From Mastigias papua (taxonomy: Eukaryota > Cnidaria > Scyphozoa > Rhizostomeae > Mastigiidae), in assembly GCA_964019165.1 (NCBI GenBank), contig OZ025267.1, forward strand, positions 6,446,252 through 6,510,251: 64,000 nucleotides of DNA. Reading direction: 5' to 3'. The notes below the pieces were generated by a model that was not told where the DNA came from, searched no databases, and saw only the letters and a list, made by a program, of their open reading frames with translations. Made by a program: the position numbers and the translations under genes. Each line of letters opens with the position of its first letter. Position 1 is the first letter of the stretch. Positions 22,201-36,140 of the stretch are shown here, piece after piece.

Positions 22201-25150
22201 TTTGAAATTGATTGATTTTGATTGCAGATTGAAAAGTGATGAAAATGAGGCATTTTTGGCCAAAAAGTAAGGCTATAGCCTTGGTATTTTGGTGAAAAAT
22301 GACCAAATTTGAAATTGATTGATTTTGATTGCAGATTGAAAAGTGATGAAAATGAGGCATTTTTGGCCAAATAGTAAGGCTATAGCCTTGGTATTTTGGT
22401 GAAAAATGACAAAATTTGAAATTGATTGATTTTGATTGCAGATTGAAAAGTGATGAAAATGAGGCATTTTTGGCTAAAAAGTAAGGCTATAGCCTTGGTA
22501 TTTTGGTGAAAAATGACCAAATTTGAAATTGATTGATTTTGATTGCAGATTGAAAAGTGATGAAAATGAGGCATTTTTGGCCAAAAAGTAAGGCTATAGC
22601 CTTGGTATTTTGGTGACAAATGACCAAATTTGAAATTGATTGATTTTAATTGCAGATTGACAAGTGATGTAAATGAGCGATTTTTGGCCGAACTGTAAGG
22701 CTATAGCCTTGGTATTTTGGTGAAGAATGACCAAATTTGAGATTGATTGATTTTGATTGCAAATTGAAAAGTGATGAAAATGAGGCATTTTTGGCCAAAA
22801 AGTAAGGCTATAGCCTTAATATTTTGGTCAAAAAATGACCAAATTTGAAATTGATTGATTTTGATTGCAGATTGAAAAGTGATGAAAATGAGGCATTTTT
22901 GGCCAAAAAGTAAGGCTATAGCCTTGGTATTTTGATGAAAAATGACCAAATTTGAAATTGATTGATTTTGATTGCAGATTGAAAAGTGATGAAAATGAGG
23001 CATTTTTGGCCAAAACGTAAGGCTATAGCCTTGGTATTTTGGTGAAAACTGACCAAATTTGAAATTGATTGCTTTTGATTGCAGATTGAAAAGTGATGAA
23101 AATGAGGCATTTTTGGCCAAAAAGAAAGGCTATAGCCTTGGTATTTTGGTGACAAATGACCAAATTTGAAATTGATTGATTTTGATTGCAGATTGAAAAG
23201 TGATGAAAATGAGGCATTTTTGGCCAAAAAGTAAGGCTATAGCCTTGGTATTTTGGTGAAAAATGACCAAATTTGAAATTGATTTTGAGTGCAGATTGAA
23301 AAGTGATGAAAATGAGGCATTTTTGGCCAAAAAGTAAGGCTATAGCTTTGGTATTTTGGTGGAAAATGACCAAATTTGAAATTGATTGATTTTGATTGCA
23401 GATTGACAAGTGATGAAAATGAGCGATTTTTGGCCGAACTGTAAGGCTATAGCCTTGGTATTTTGGTGAAGAATGACCAAATTTGAGATTGATTGATTTT
23501 GATTGCAAATTGAAAAGTGATGAAAATGAGCGATGTTTGGCCATAAAGTAAGGCTATAGCCTTGGTATTTTGGTGAAAAATGACCAAATTTGAAATTGAT
23601 TGATTTTGATTGCAGATTGACCAGTGATGAAAATGAGGCATTTTTGGCCAAAAAGTAAGGCTATAGCCTTGGTATTTTGGTGAAAAATGACCAAATTTGA
23701 AATTGATTGATTTTGATTGCAGATTGAAAAGTGATGAAAATGAGGCATTTTTGGCCAAAAAGTAAGGCTATAGCCTTGGTATTTTGGTGAAAAATGACCA
23801 AATTTGAAATTGATTGATTTTGATTGCAGATTGAAAAGTGATGAAAATGAGGCATTTTTGGCCAAAAAGTAAGGCTATAGCCTTGGTATTTTGGTGAAAA
23901 ATGACCAAATTTGAAATTGATTGCTTTTGATTGCAGATTGAAAAGTGATGAAAATGAGGCATTGTTGGCCAAAAAGTAAGGCTATAGCCTTGGTATTTTG
24001 GCGACAAATGACAAAATTTGAAATTGATTGATTTTGATTGCAGATTGAAAAGTGATGAAAATGAGGCATTTTTGGCCGAACTGTAAGGATATAGCCTTGG
24101 TATTTTGGTGAAGACTGACCAAATTTGAGATTGATTGATTTTGATTGCAAATTGAAAAGTGATGAAAATGAGCGATGTTTGGCCAAAGAGTAAGGCTATA
24201 GCCTTGGTATTTTGGTGAAAAATGACCAAATTTGAAATTGATTGATTTTGATTGCAGATTGAAAAGTGATGAAAATGAGGCATTTTTGGCCAAAAAGTAA
24301 GGCTATAGCCTTGGTATTTTGGTGAAAAATGACCAAATTTGAAATTGATTGCTTTTGATTGCAGATTGAAAAGTGATGAAAATGAGGCATTTTTGGCCAA
24401 AAAGTAAGGCTATAGCCTTGGTATTTTGGTGACAAATGACCAAATTTGAAATTGATTGATTTTGATTGCAGATTGAAAAGTGATGAAAATGAGGCATTTT
24501 TTGGCCAAAAAGTAAGGCTATAGCCTTGGTATTTTGGTGACAAATGACCAAATTTGAAATTGATTGATTTTGATTGCAAATTGAAAAGTGATGAAAATGA
24601 GGCATTTTTGGCCAAAAAGTAAGGCTATAGCCTTGGTATTTTGGTGAAAAATGACCAAATTTGAAATTGATTGATTTTGATTGCAGATTGAAAAGTGATG
24701 AAAATGAGGCATTTTTGGCCAAAAAGTAAGGCTATAGCCTTGGTATTTTGGCGAAAAATGACCAAATTGAAATTGATTGGTTTTGATTGCAGATTGAAAA
24801 GTGATGAAAATGAGGCATTTTTGGCCAAAAAGTAAGGCTATAGCATTGGTATTTTGACGAAAAATGACAAAATTTGAAATTGATTGATTTTGATTGCAGA
24901 TTGACAAGTGATGAAAATGAGGCATTTTTGGCCAAAAAGTAAGGCTATAGCCTTGGTATTTTGGTAAAAAATGACCAAATTTGAAATTGATTGATTTTGA
25001 TTGCAGATTGAAAAGTGATGAAAATGAGGCATTTTTGGCCAAAAAGTAAGGCTATAGCCTTGGTATTTTGGTGACAAATGACCAAATTTGAAATTGATTG
25101 ATTTTGATTGCAGATTGAAAAGTGATGAAAATGAGGCATTTTTGGCCAAA
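19274..25150 (+). repeat. 3094-bp higher-order repeat, two tandem copies
   Basis: The rare GGCCAAATAG mark at 19270-19279 recurs 3094 bp later, and the variant order from about 19274 to 22055 is reproduced from about 22368 to 25149. The period is 29 monomers minus 9 bp. The GCTTTGG mark is at 20251 and 23345. The two copies differ at only a few visible positions. Confidence 0.9.
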
Positions 25151-28100
25151 AAGTAAGGCTATAGCCTTGGTATTTTGGTGAAAAATGACCAAATTTGAAA
25201 TTGATTGATTTTGATTGCAGATTGAAAAGTGATGAAAATGAGGCATTTTTGGCCAAAAAGTAAGGCTATAGCCTTGGTATTTTGGTGACAAATGACCAAA
25301 TTTGAAATTGATTGATTTTAATTGCAGATTGACAAGTGATGTAAATGAGCGATTTTTGGCCGAACTGTAAGGCTATAGCCTTGGTATTTTGGTGAAGAAT
25401 GACCAAATTTGAGATTGATTGATTTTGATTGCAGATTGAAAAGTGATGAAAATGAGGCATTTTTGGCCAAAAAGTAAGGCTATAGCCTTGGTATTTTGGT
25501 GAAAAATGACCAAATTTGAAATTGATTGCTTCTGATTGCAGATTGAAAAGTGATGAAAATGAGGCATTTTTGGCCAAAAAGTAAGGCTATAGCCTTGCTA
25601 TTTTGGCGAAAAATGACCAAATTGAAATTGATTGATTTTGATTGCAGATTGAAAAGTGATGAAAATGAGGCATTTTTGGCAAAAAGTAAGGCTATAGCAT
25701 TGGTATTTTGGCGAAAAATGACAAAATTTGAAATTGATTGATTTTGATTGCAGATTGAAAAGTGATGAAAATGAGGCATTTTTGGCCAAAAAGTAAGGCT
25801 ATAGCCTTGGTATTTTGGTGAAAAATGACCAAATTTGAAATTGATTGCTTTTGACTGCAGATTGAAAAGTGATGAAAATGAGGCATTTTTGGCCAAAAAG
25901 TAAGGCTATAGCCTTGGTATTTTGGTGACAAATGACCAAATTTGAGATTGATTGATTTTGATTGCAAATTGAAAAGTGATGAACATGAGCGATGTTTGGC
26001 CAAAAAGTAAGGCTATAGCCTTGGTATTTTGGTGAAAAATGACCAAATTTGAAATTGATTGATTTTGATTGCAGATTGACCAGTGATGACAATGAGGCAT
26101 TTTTGGCCAAAAAGTAAGGCTATAGCCTTGGTATTTTGGTGAAAAATGACCAAATTTGAAATTGATTGATTTTGATTGCAGATTGACCAGTGATGAAAAT
26201 GAGGCATTTTTGGCCAAAAAGTAAGGCTATAGCCTTGGTATTTTGGTGACAAATGACCAAATTTGAAATTGATTGATTTTGATTGCAAATTGAAAAGTGA
26301 TGAAAATGAGCGATGTTTGGCCAAAAAGTAAGGCTATAGCCTTGGTATTTTGGTGAAAAATGACCAAATTTGAAATTGATTGCTTTTGATTGCAGATTGA
26401 CCAGTGATGAAAATGAGGCATTTTTCGCCAAACAGTCAGGCTATAGCCTTGGTATTTTGGTGAAGAATGACCAAATTTGAAATTGATTGATTTTGATTGC
26501 AGATTGACCAGTGATGAAAATGAGGCATTTTTGGCCAAAAAGTAAGGCTATAGCCTTGGTATTTTGGTGACAAATGACCAAATTTGAAATTGATTGATTT
26601 TGATTGCAAATTGAAAAGTGATGAAAATGAGCGATGTTTGGCCAAAAAGTAAGGCTATAGCCTTGGTATTTTGGTGAAAAATGACCAAATTTGAAATTGA
26701 TTGCTTTTGATTGCAGATTGACCAGTGATGAAAATGAGGCATTTTTCGCCAAACAGTCAGGCTATAGCCTTGGTATTTTGGTGAAGAATGACCAAATTTG
26801 AGATTGATTGATTTTGATTGCAAATTTAAAAGTGATGAAAATGAGCGATGTTTGGCCGAACTGTAAGGCTATAGCCTTGGTATTTTGGTGAAGAATGACC
26901 AAATTTGAGATTGATTGATGTTGAGAGCAAATTGAAAAGTGATGAAAATGAGCGATGTTTGGCCATAAAGTAAGGCTATAGCCTTGGTATTTTGGTGAAG
27001 AATGACCAAATTTGAGATTGATTGATTTTGATTGCAAATTGAAAAGTGATGAAAATGAGCGATGTTTGGCCATAAAGTAAGGCTATAGCCTTGGTATTTT
27101 GGTGAAAAATGACCAAATTTGAAATTGATTGATTTTGATTGCAGATTGACCAGTGATGAAAATGAGGCATTTTTGGCCAAAAAGTAAGGCTATAGCCTTG
27201 GTATTTTGGTGAAAAATGACCAAATTTGAAATTGATTGATTTTGATTGCAGATTGAAAAGTGATGAAAATGAGGCATTTTTGGCCAAAAAGTAAGGCTAT
27301 AGCCTTGGTATTTTGGTGAAAAATGACCAAATTTGAAATTGATTGCTTCTGATTGCAGATTGAAAAGTGATGAAAATGAGGCATTTTTGGCCAAAAAGTA
27401 AGGCTATAGCCTTGGTATTTTGGCGAAAAATGACCAAATTGAAATTGATTGATTTTGATTGCAGATTGAAAAGTGATGAAAATGAGGCATTTTTGGCCAA
27501 AAAGTAAGGCTATAGCATTGGTATTTTGGCGAAAAATGACAAAATTCGAAATTGATTGATTTTGATTGCAGATTGAAAAGTGATGAAAATGAGGCATTTT
27601 TGGCCAAAAAGTAAGGGTATAGCCTTGGTATTTTGGTGACAAATGACCAAATTTGAAATTGATTGCTTTTGATTGCAGATTGAAAAGTGATGAAAATGAG
27701 GCATTTTTGGCCAAAAAGTAAGGCTATAGCCTTGGTATTTTGGTGACAAATGACCAAATTTGAGATTGATTGATTTTGATTGCAAATTGAAAAGTGATGA
27801 ACATGAGCGATGTTTGGCCAAAAAGTAAGGCTATAGCCTTGGTATTTTGGTGACAAATGACCAAATTTGAAATTGATTGATTTTGATTGCAGATTGACCA
27901 GTGATGACAATGAGGCATTTTTGGCCAAAAAGTAAGGCTATAGCCTTGGTATTTTGGTGAAAAATGAGCAAATTTGAAATTGATTGATTTTGATTGCAGA
28001 TTGACCAGTGATGAAAATGAGGCATTTTTGGCCAAAAAGTAAGGCTATAGCCTTGGTATTTTGGTGACAAATGACCAAATTTGAAATTGATTGATTTTGA

Positions 28101-31100
28101 TTGCAAATTGAAAAGTGATGAACATGAGCGATGTTTGGCCAAAAAGTAAGGCTATAGCCTTGGTATTTTGGTGACAAATGACCAAATTTGAAATTGATTG
28201 ATTTTGATTGCAGATTGACCAGTGATGAAAATGAGGCATTTTTGGCCAAAAAGTAAGGCTATAGCCTTGGTATTTTGGCGAAAAATGACCAAATTTGAAA
28301 TTGATTGATTTTGATTGCAGATTGACCAGTGATGAAAATGAGGCATTTTTCGCCAAACAGTCAGGCTATAGCCTTGGTAGTTTGGTGACAAATGACCAAA
28401 TTTGACATTGATTGCTTTTGATTGCAGATTGAAAAGTGATGAAAATGAGGCATTTTTGGCCAAAAAGTAAGGCTATAGCCTTGGTATTTTGGTGAAAAAT
28501 GACCAAATTTGAAATTGATTGATTTTGATTGCAGATTGAAAAGTGATGAAATTGAGGCATTTTTGGCCAAAAAGTAAGGCTATAGCCTTGGTATTTTGGT
28601 GACAAATGACCAAATTTGAAATTGATTGATTTTGATTGCAGATTGAAAAGTGATGAAAATGAGGCATTTTTGGCCAAAAAGTAAGGCTATAGCCTTGGTA
28701 TTTTGGCGAAAAATGACCAAATTTGAAATTGATTGATTTTGATTGCAGATTGAAAAGTGATGAAAATGAGGCATTTTTGGCCAAAAAGTAAGGCCTTGGT
28801 ATTTTGGTGAAGAATGACCAAATTTGAGATTGATTGATTTTGATTGCAGATTGAAAAGTGATGAAAATGAGGCATTTTTGGCCAAAAAGTAAGGCTATAG
28901 CCTTGGTATTTTGGTGACAACTGACCAAATTTGAAATTGATTGATTTTGATTGCAGATTGAAAAGTGATGAAAATGAGGCATTTTTGGCCAAAAAGTAAG
29001 GCTATAGCCTTGGTATTTTGGTGAAAAATGACCAAATTTGAAATTGATTGATTTTGATTGCAGATTGAAAAGTGATGAAAATGAGGCATTTTTGGCCAAA
29101 AGGTAAGGCCTGTGTATTTTGGCGAAGAATGACCAAATTTGAAATTGATTGATTTTGATTGCAGATTGAAAAGTGATGAAAATGAGGCATTTTTGGCCAA
29201 AAAGTAAGGCTATAGCCTTGGTATTTTGGTGACAAATGACCAAATTTGAAATTGATTGAGTTTGATTGCAGATTGACAAGTGATGAAAATGAGCGATTTT
29301 TGGCCGAACTGTAAGGCTATAGTCTTGGTATTTTGGTGAAGAATGACCAAATTTGAGATTGATTGATTTTGATTGCAAATTGAAAAGTGATGAAAATGAG
29401 CGATGTTTGGCCATAAAGTAAGGCTATAGCCTTGGTATTTTGGTGACAACTGACCAAATTTGAAATTGATTGATTTTGATTGCAGATTGAAAAGTGATGA
29501 AAATGAGGCATTTTTGGCCAAAAAGTAAGGCTATAGCCTTGGTATTTGGTGACAACTGACCAAATTTGAAATTGATTGATTTTGATTGCAGATTGAAAAG
29601 TGATGAAAATGAGGCATTTTTGGCCAAAAAGTAAGGCTATAGCCTTGGTATTTTGGTGAAAAATGACCACAATTTGACATTGATTGCTTTTGATTGCAGA
29701 TTGAAAAGTGATGAAAATGAGGCATTTTTGGCCAAAAAGTAAGGCTATAGCCTTGGTATTTTGGTGACAAATGACCAAATGTGAAATTGATTGATTTTGA
29801 TTGCAGATTGACAAGTGATGAAAATGAGCGATTTTTGGCCGAACTGTAAGGCTATAGCCTTGGTATTTTGGTGAAGAATGACCAAATTTGAGATTGATTG
29901 ATTTTGATTGCAAATTGAAAAGTGATGAAAATGAGCGATGTTTGGCAATAAAGTAAGGCTATAGCCTTGGTATTTTGGTGAAAAATGACCAAATTTGAAA
30001 TTGATTGATTTTGATTGCAGATTGAAAAGTGATGAAAATGAGGCATTTTTGGCCAAAAAGTAAGGCTATACCCTTGGTATTTTGGTGACAAATGACCAAA
30101 TTTGAAATTGATTGATTTTGATTGCAGATTGAAAAGTGATGAAAATGAGGCATTTTTGGCCAAAAAGTAAGGCTTTAGCCTTGGTATTTTGGCGAAAAAT
30201 GACCAAATTTGAAATTGATTGATTTTGATTGCAGATTGAAAAGTGATGAAAATGAGGCATTTTTGGCCAAAAAGTAAGGCCTTGGTATTTTGGTGACAAC
30301 TGACCAAATTTGAAATTGATTGATTTTGATTGCAGATTGAAAAGTGATGAAAATGAGGCATTTTTGGCCAAAAAGTAAGGCTATAGCCTTGGTATTTTGG
30401 TGAAAAATGACCAAATTTGAAATTGATTGCTTTTGATTGCAGATTGAAAAGTGATGAAAATGAGGCATTTTTGGCCAAAAAGTAAGGCTATAGCCTTGGT
30501 ATTTTGGTGACAAATGACCAAATTTGAAATTGATTGATTTTGATTGCAGATTGAAAAGTGATGAAAATGAGGCATTTTTGGCCAAAAAGTAAGGCTTTAG
30601 CCTTGGTATTTTGGCGAAAAATGACCAAATTTGAAATTGATTGAGTTTGATTGCAGATTGACCACTGATGAAATTGAGGCATTTTTGGCCAAAAAGTAAG
30701 GCTATAGCCTTGGTATTTTGGTGAAAAATGACCAAATTTGAAATTGATTGATTTTGATTGCAGATTGAAAAGTGATGAAAATGAGGCATTTTTGGCCAAA
30801 AAGTAAGGCTATAGCCTTGGTATTTTGGTGACAACTGACCAAATTTGAAATTGATTGATTTTGATTGCAGATTGAAAAGTGATGAAAATGAGGCATTTTT
30901 GGCCAAAAAGTATGGCTATAGCCTTGGTATTTTGGTGAAAAATGACCAAATTTGAAATTGATTGCTTTTGATTGCAGATTGAAAAGTGATGAAAATGAGG
31001 CATTTTTGGCCAAAAAGTAAGGCTATAGCCTTGGTATTTTGGTGACAAATGACCAAATTTGAAATCGATTGATTTTGATTGCAGATTGACAAGTGATGAA

Positions 31101-32259
31101 AATGAGCGATTTTTGGCCGAACTGTAAGGCTATAGCCTTGGTATTTTGGTGAAGAATGACCAAATTTGAGATTGATTGATTTTGATTGCAAATTGAAAAG
31201 TGATGAAAATGAGCGATGTTTGGCCAAAAAGTAAGGCTATAGCCTTGGTATTTTGGTGAAAAATGACCAAATTTGAAATTGATTGATTTTGATTGCAGAT
31301 TGAAAAGTGATGAAAATGAGGCATTTTTGGCCAAAAAGTAAGGCCTTGGTATTTTGGTGAAGAATGACCAAATTTGAAATTGATTGATTTTGATTGCAGA
31401 TTGAAAAGTGATGAAAATTAGGCATTTTTGGCCAAAAAGTAAGGCTATAGCCTTGGTATTGTGGTGACAACTGACCAAATTTGAAATTGATTGAGTTTGA
31501 TTGCAGATTGACAAGTGATGAAAATGAGCGATTTTTGGCCGAACTGTAAGGCTATAGCCTTGGTATTTTGGTGAAGAATGACCAAATTTGAGATTGATTG
31601 ATGTTGATTGCAAATTGAAAAGTGATGAAAATGAGCGATGTTTGGCCAAAAAGTAAGGCTATAGCCTTGGTATTTTGGTGACAAATGACCAAATTTGAAA
31701 TTGATTGATTTTGATTGCAGATTGAAAAGTGATGAAAATGAGGCATTTTTGGCCAAAAGGTAAGGCTATCGCCTTGGTATTTTGGTGGAAAATGACCAAA
31801 TTTGAAATTGATTGAGTTTGATTGCAGATTGAAAAGTGATGAAAATGAGGCATTTTTGGCCAAAACGTAAGGCTATAGCCTTGGTATTTTGGTGGAAAAT
31901 GACCAAATTTGAAATTGATTGAGTTTGATTGCAGATTGAAAAGTGATGAAAATGAGGCATTTTTGGCCAAAACGTAAGGCTATAGCCTTGGTATTTTGGT
32001 GACATATGACCAAATTGGAAATTGATTGAGTTTGATTGCAGATTGAAAAGTGATGAAAATGAGGCATTTTTGGCCAAAAAGTAAGGCTATAGCCTTGGTA
32101 TTTTGGTGAAAAATGACCAAATTTGAAATTGATTGATTTTGATTGCAGATTCACCAGTGATGAAATTGAGGCATTTTTGGCCAAAAAGTAAGGCTATAGC
32201 CTTCGTATTTTGGTGAAAAATGACCAAATTTGAAATTGATTGCTTTAGATTGCAGATTG

Positions 32260-34390
32260 AAAAGTGATGAACATGAGCGATGTTTGGCCAAAAAGTAAGG
32301 CTATAGCCTTGGTATTTTGGTGAAAAATGACCAAATTTGAAATTGATTGATTTTGATTGCAGATTGACCAGTGATGACAATGAGGCATTTTTGGCCAAAA
32401 AGTAAGGCTATAGCCTTGGTATTTTGGTGAAAAATGACCAAATTTGAAATTGATTGATTTTGATTGCAGATTGACCGGTGATGAAAATAAGGCATTTTTG
32501 GCCAAGAAGTAAGGCTATAGCCTTGGTATTTTGGTGAAAAATGACCAAATTTGAAATTGAGTGATTTTGATTGGAGATTGAAAAGTGATGAAAATGAGCG
32601 ATTTTTGGCCGAACTGTAAGGCTATAGCCTTAGTATTTTGGTGAAGAATGACCAAATTTGAGATTGATTGATTTTGATTGCAAATTGAAAAGTGATGAAA
32701 ATGAGCGATGTTTGGCCAAAAAGTAAGGCTATAGCCTTGGTATTTTGGTGAAAAATGACCAAATTTGAAGTTGATTGATTTTGATTGCAGATTGAAAAGT
32801 GATGAAAATGAGGCATTTTTGGCCAAAAAGTAAGGCCTTGGTATTTTGGTGAAGAATGACCAAATTTGAAATTGATTGATTTTGATTGCAGATTGAAAAG
32901 TGATGAAAATTAGGCATTTTTGGCCAAAAAGTAAGGCTATAGCCTTGGTATTTTGGTGAAAAATGACCAAATTTGAAATTGATTGAGTTTGATTGCAGAT
33001 TGACAAGTGATGAAACTGAGCGATTTTTGGCCGAACTGTAAGGCTATAGCCTTGGTATTTTGGTGAAGAATGACCAAATTTGAGATTGATTGATTTTGAT
33101 TGCAAATTTAAAAGTGATGAAAATGAGCGATGTTTGGCCGAACTGTAAGGCTATAGCCTTGGTATTTTGGTGAAGAATGACCAAATTTGAGATTGATTGA
33201 TGTTGAGAGCAAATTGAAAAGTGATGAAAATGAGCGATGTTTGGCCAAAAAGTAAGGCTATAGCCTTGGTATTTTGGTGAAAAATGACCAAATTTGAAAT
33301 TGATTGATTTTGATTGCAGATTGAAAAGTGATGAACATGAGCGATGTTTGGCCAAAAAGTAAGGCTATAGCCTTGGTATTTTGGTGAAAAATGACCAAAT
33401 TTGAAATTGATTGATTTTGATTGCAGATTGACCAGTGATGACAATGAGGCATTTTTGGCCAAAAAGTAAGGCTATAGCCTTGGTATTTTGGTGAAAAATG
33501 ACCAAATTTGAAATTGATTGATTTTGATTGCAGATTGACCGGTGATGAAAATAAGGCATTTTTGGCCAAGAAGTAAGGCTATAGCCTTGGTATTTTGGTG
33601 AAAAATGACCAAATTTGAAATTGAGTGATTTTGATTGGAGATTGAAAAGTGATGAAAATGAGCGATTTTTGGCCGAACTGTAAGGCTATAGCCTTAGTAT
33701 TTTGGTGAAGAATGACCAAATTTGAGATTGATTGATTTTGATTGCAAATTGAAAAGTGATGAAAATGAGCGATGTTTGGCCAAAAAGTAAGGCTATAGCC
33801 TTGGTATTTTGGTGAAAAATGACCAAATTTGAAGTTGATTGATTTTGATTGCAGATTGAAAAGTGATGAAAATGAGGCATTTTTGGCCAAAAAGTAAGGC
33901 CTTGGTATTTTGGTGAAGAATGACCAAATTTGAAATTGATTGATTTTGATTGCAGATTGAAAAGTGATGAAAATTAGGCATTTTTGGCCAAAAAGTAAGG
34001 CTATAGCCTTGGTATTTTGGTGAAAAATGACCAAATTTGAAATTGATTGAGTTTGATTGCAGATTGACAAGTGATGAAACTGAGCGATTTTTGGCCGAAC
34101 TGTAAGGCTATAGCCTTGGTATTTTGGTGAAGAATGACCAAATTTGAGATTGATTGATTTTGATTGCAAATTTAAAAGTGATGAAAATGAGCGATGTTTG
34201 GCCGAACTGTAAGGCTATAGCCTTGGTATTTTGGTGAAGAATGACCAAATTTGAGATTGATTGATGTTGAGAGCAAATTGAAAAGTGATGAAAATGAGCG
34301 ATGTTTGGCCAAAAAGTAAGGCTATAGCCTTGGTATTTTGGTGAAAAATGACCAAATTTGAAATTGATTGATTTTGATTGCAGATTGAAA
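32260..34390 (+). repeat. 1064-bp higher-order repeat (10-mer), two copies
   Basis: Rare marks GGCCAAGAAGT (32501, 33565) and TTGATGTTGAGAGC (about 33203, 34267) are 1064 bp apart, which is ten monomers including one of 101 bp. A third partial copy carries the same GGCCAAGAAGT mark at 36543. Confidence 0.9.
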
Positions 34391-34439
34391 AGTGATGAAA
34401 TTGAGGCATTTTTGGCCAGAAAGTAAGGCTATAGCCTTG

Positions 34440-36140
34440 GTATTTTGGTGAAAAATGACCAAATTTGAAATTGATTACTTTTGATTGCAGATTGAAAAGT
34501 GATGAAAATGAGGCATTTTTGGCCAAAAAGTAAGGCCTTGGTATTTTGGTGAAGAATGACCAAATTTGAAATTGATTGATTTTGATTGCAGATTGAAAAG
34601 TGATGAAAATTAGGCATTTTTGGCCAAAAAGTAAGGCTATAGCCTTGGTATTTTGGTGACAACTGACCAAATTTGAAATTGATTGAGTTTGATTGCAGAT
34701 TGACAAGTGATGAAAATGAGCGATTTTTGGCCGAACTGTAAGGCTATAGCCTTGGTATTTTGGTGAAGAATGACCAAATTTGAGATTGATTGATGTTGAT
34801 TGCAAATTGAAAAGTGATGAAAATGAGCGATGTTTGGCCAAAAAGTAAGGCTATAGCCTTGGTATTTTGGTGACAAATGACCAAATTTGAAATTGATTGA
34901 TTTTGATTGCAGATTGAAAAGTGATGAAAATGAGGCATTTTTGGCCAAAAGGTAAGGCTATCGCCTTGGTATTTTGGTGGAAAATGACCAAATTTGAAAT
35001 TGATTGAGTTTGATTGCAGATTGAAAAGTGATGAAAATGAGGCATTTTTGGCCAAAACGTAAGGCTATAGCCTTGGTATTTTGGTGGAAAATGACCAAAT
35101 TTGAAATTGATTGAGTTTGATTGCAGATTGAAAAGTGATGAAAATGAGGCATTTTTGGCCAAAACGTAAGGCTATAGCCTTGGTATTTTGGTGACATATG
35201 ACCAAATTGGAAATTGATTGAGTTTGATTGCAGATTGAAAAGTGATGAAAATGAGGCATTTTTGGCCAAAAAGTAAGGCTATAGCCTTGGTATTTTGGTG
35301 AAAAATGACCAAATTTGAAATTGATTACTTTTGATTGCAGATTGAAAAGTGATGAAAATGAGGCATTTTTGGCCAAAAAGTAAGGCCTTGGTATTTTGGT
35401 GAAGAATGACCAAATTTGAAATTGATTGATTTTGATTGCAGATTGAAAAGTGATGAAAATTAGGCATTTTTGGCCAAAAAGTAAGGCTATAGCCTTGGTA
35501 TTTTGGTGACAACTGACCAAATTTGAAATTGATTGAGTTTGATTGCAGATTGACAAGTGATGAAAATGAGCGATTTTTGGCCGAACTGTAAGGCTATAGC
35601 CTTGGTATTTTGGTGAAGAATGACCAAATTTGAGATTGATTGATGTTGATTGCAAATTGAAAAGTGATGAAAATGAGCGATGTTTGGCCAAAAAGTAAGG
35701 CTATAGCCTTGGTATTTTGGTGACAAATGACCAAATTTGAAATTGATTGATTTTGATTGCAGATTGAAAAGTGATGAAAATGAGGCATTTTTGGCCAAAA
35801 GGTAAGGCTATCGCCTTGGTATTTTGGTGGAAAATGACCAAATTTGAAATTGATTGAGTTTGATTGCAGATTGAAAAGTGATGAAAATGAGGCATTTTTG
35901 GCCAAAACGTAAGGCTATAGCCTTGGTATTTTGGTGGAAAATGACCAAATTTGAAATTGATTGAGTTTGATTGCAGATTGAAAAGTGATGAAAATGAGGC
36001 ATTTTTGGCCAAAACGTAAGGCTATAGCCTTGGTATTTTGGTGACATATGACCAAATTGGAAATTGATTGAGTTTGATTGCAGATTGAAAAGTGATGAAA
36101 ATGAGGCATTTTTGGCCAAAAAGTAAGGCTATAGCCTTGG
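34440..36140 (+). repeat. 850-bp higher-order repeat (8-mer), two copies
   Basis: The rare GTGACATATGACC mark occurs about 850 bp apart (near 35192 and 36042). The flanking variants (GGCTATCGCC, GTGGAAAATGACC, AAAACGTAAGG, one 101-bp unit) follow the same order in both copies. Confidence 0.9.

Larger units (their letters stand above)
16294..22310 (+). repeat. Segmental duplication inside satellite, offset 3950 bp
   Basis: About 16294-18360 is repeated at about 20244-22310 with the same sequence of rare variants: GCTTTGG, GGATATAGCC, TTTTTTGGCC, the one-base-shorter CCAAATTGAAATTG, GCATTGG, and one 101-bp unit. Few differences are visible, so the copy is recent. Confidence 0.9.
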
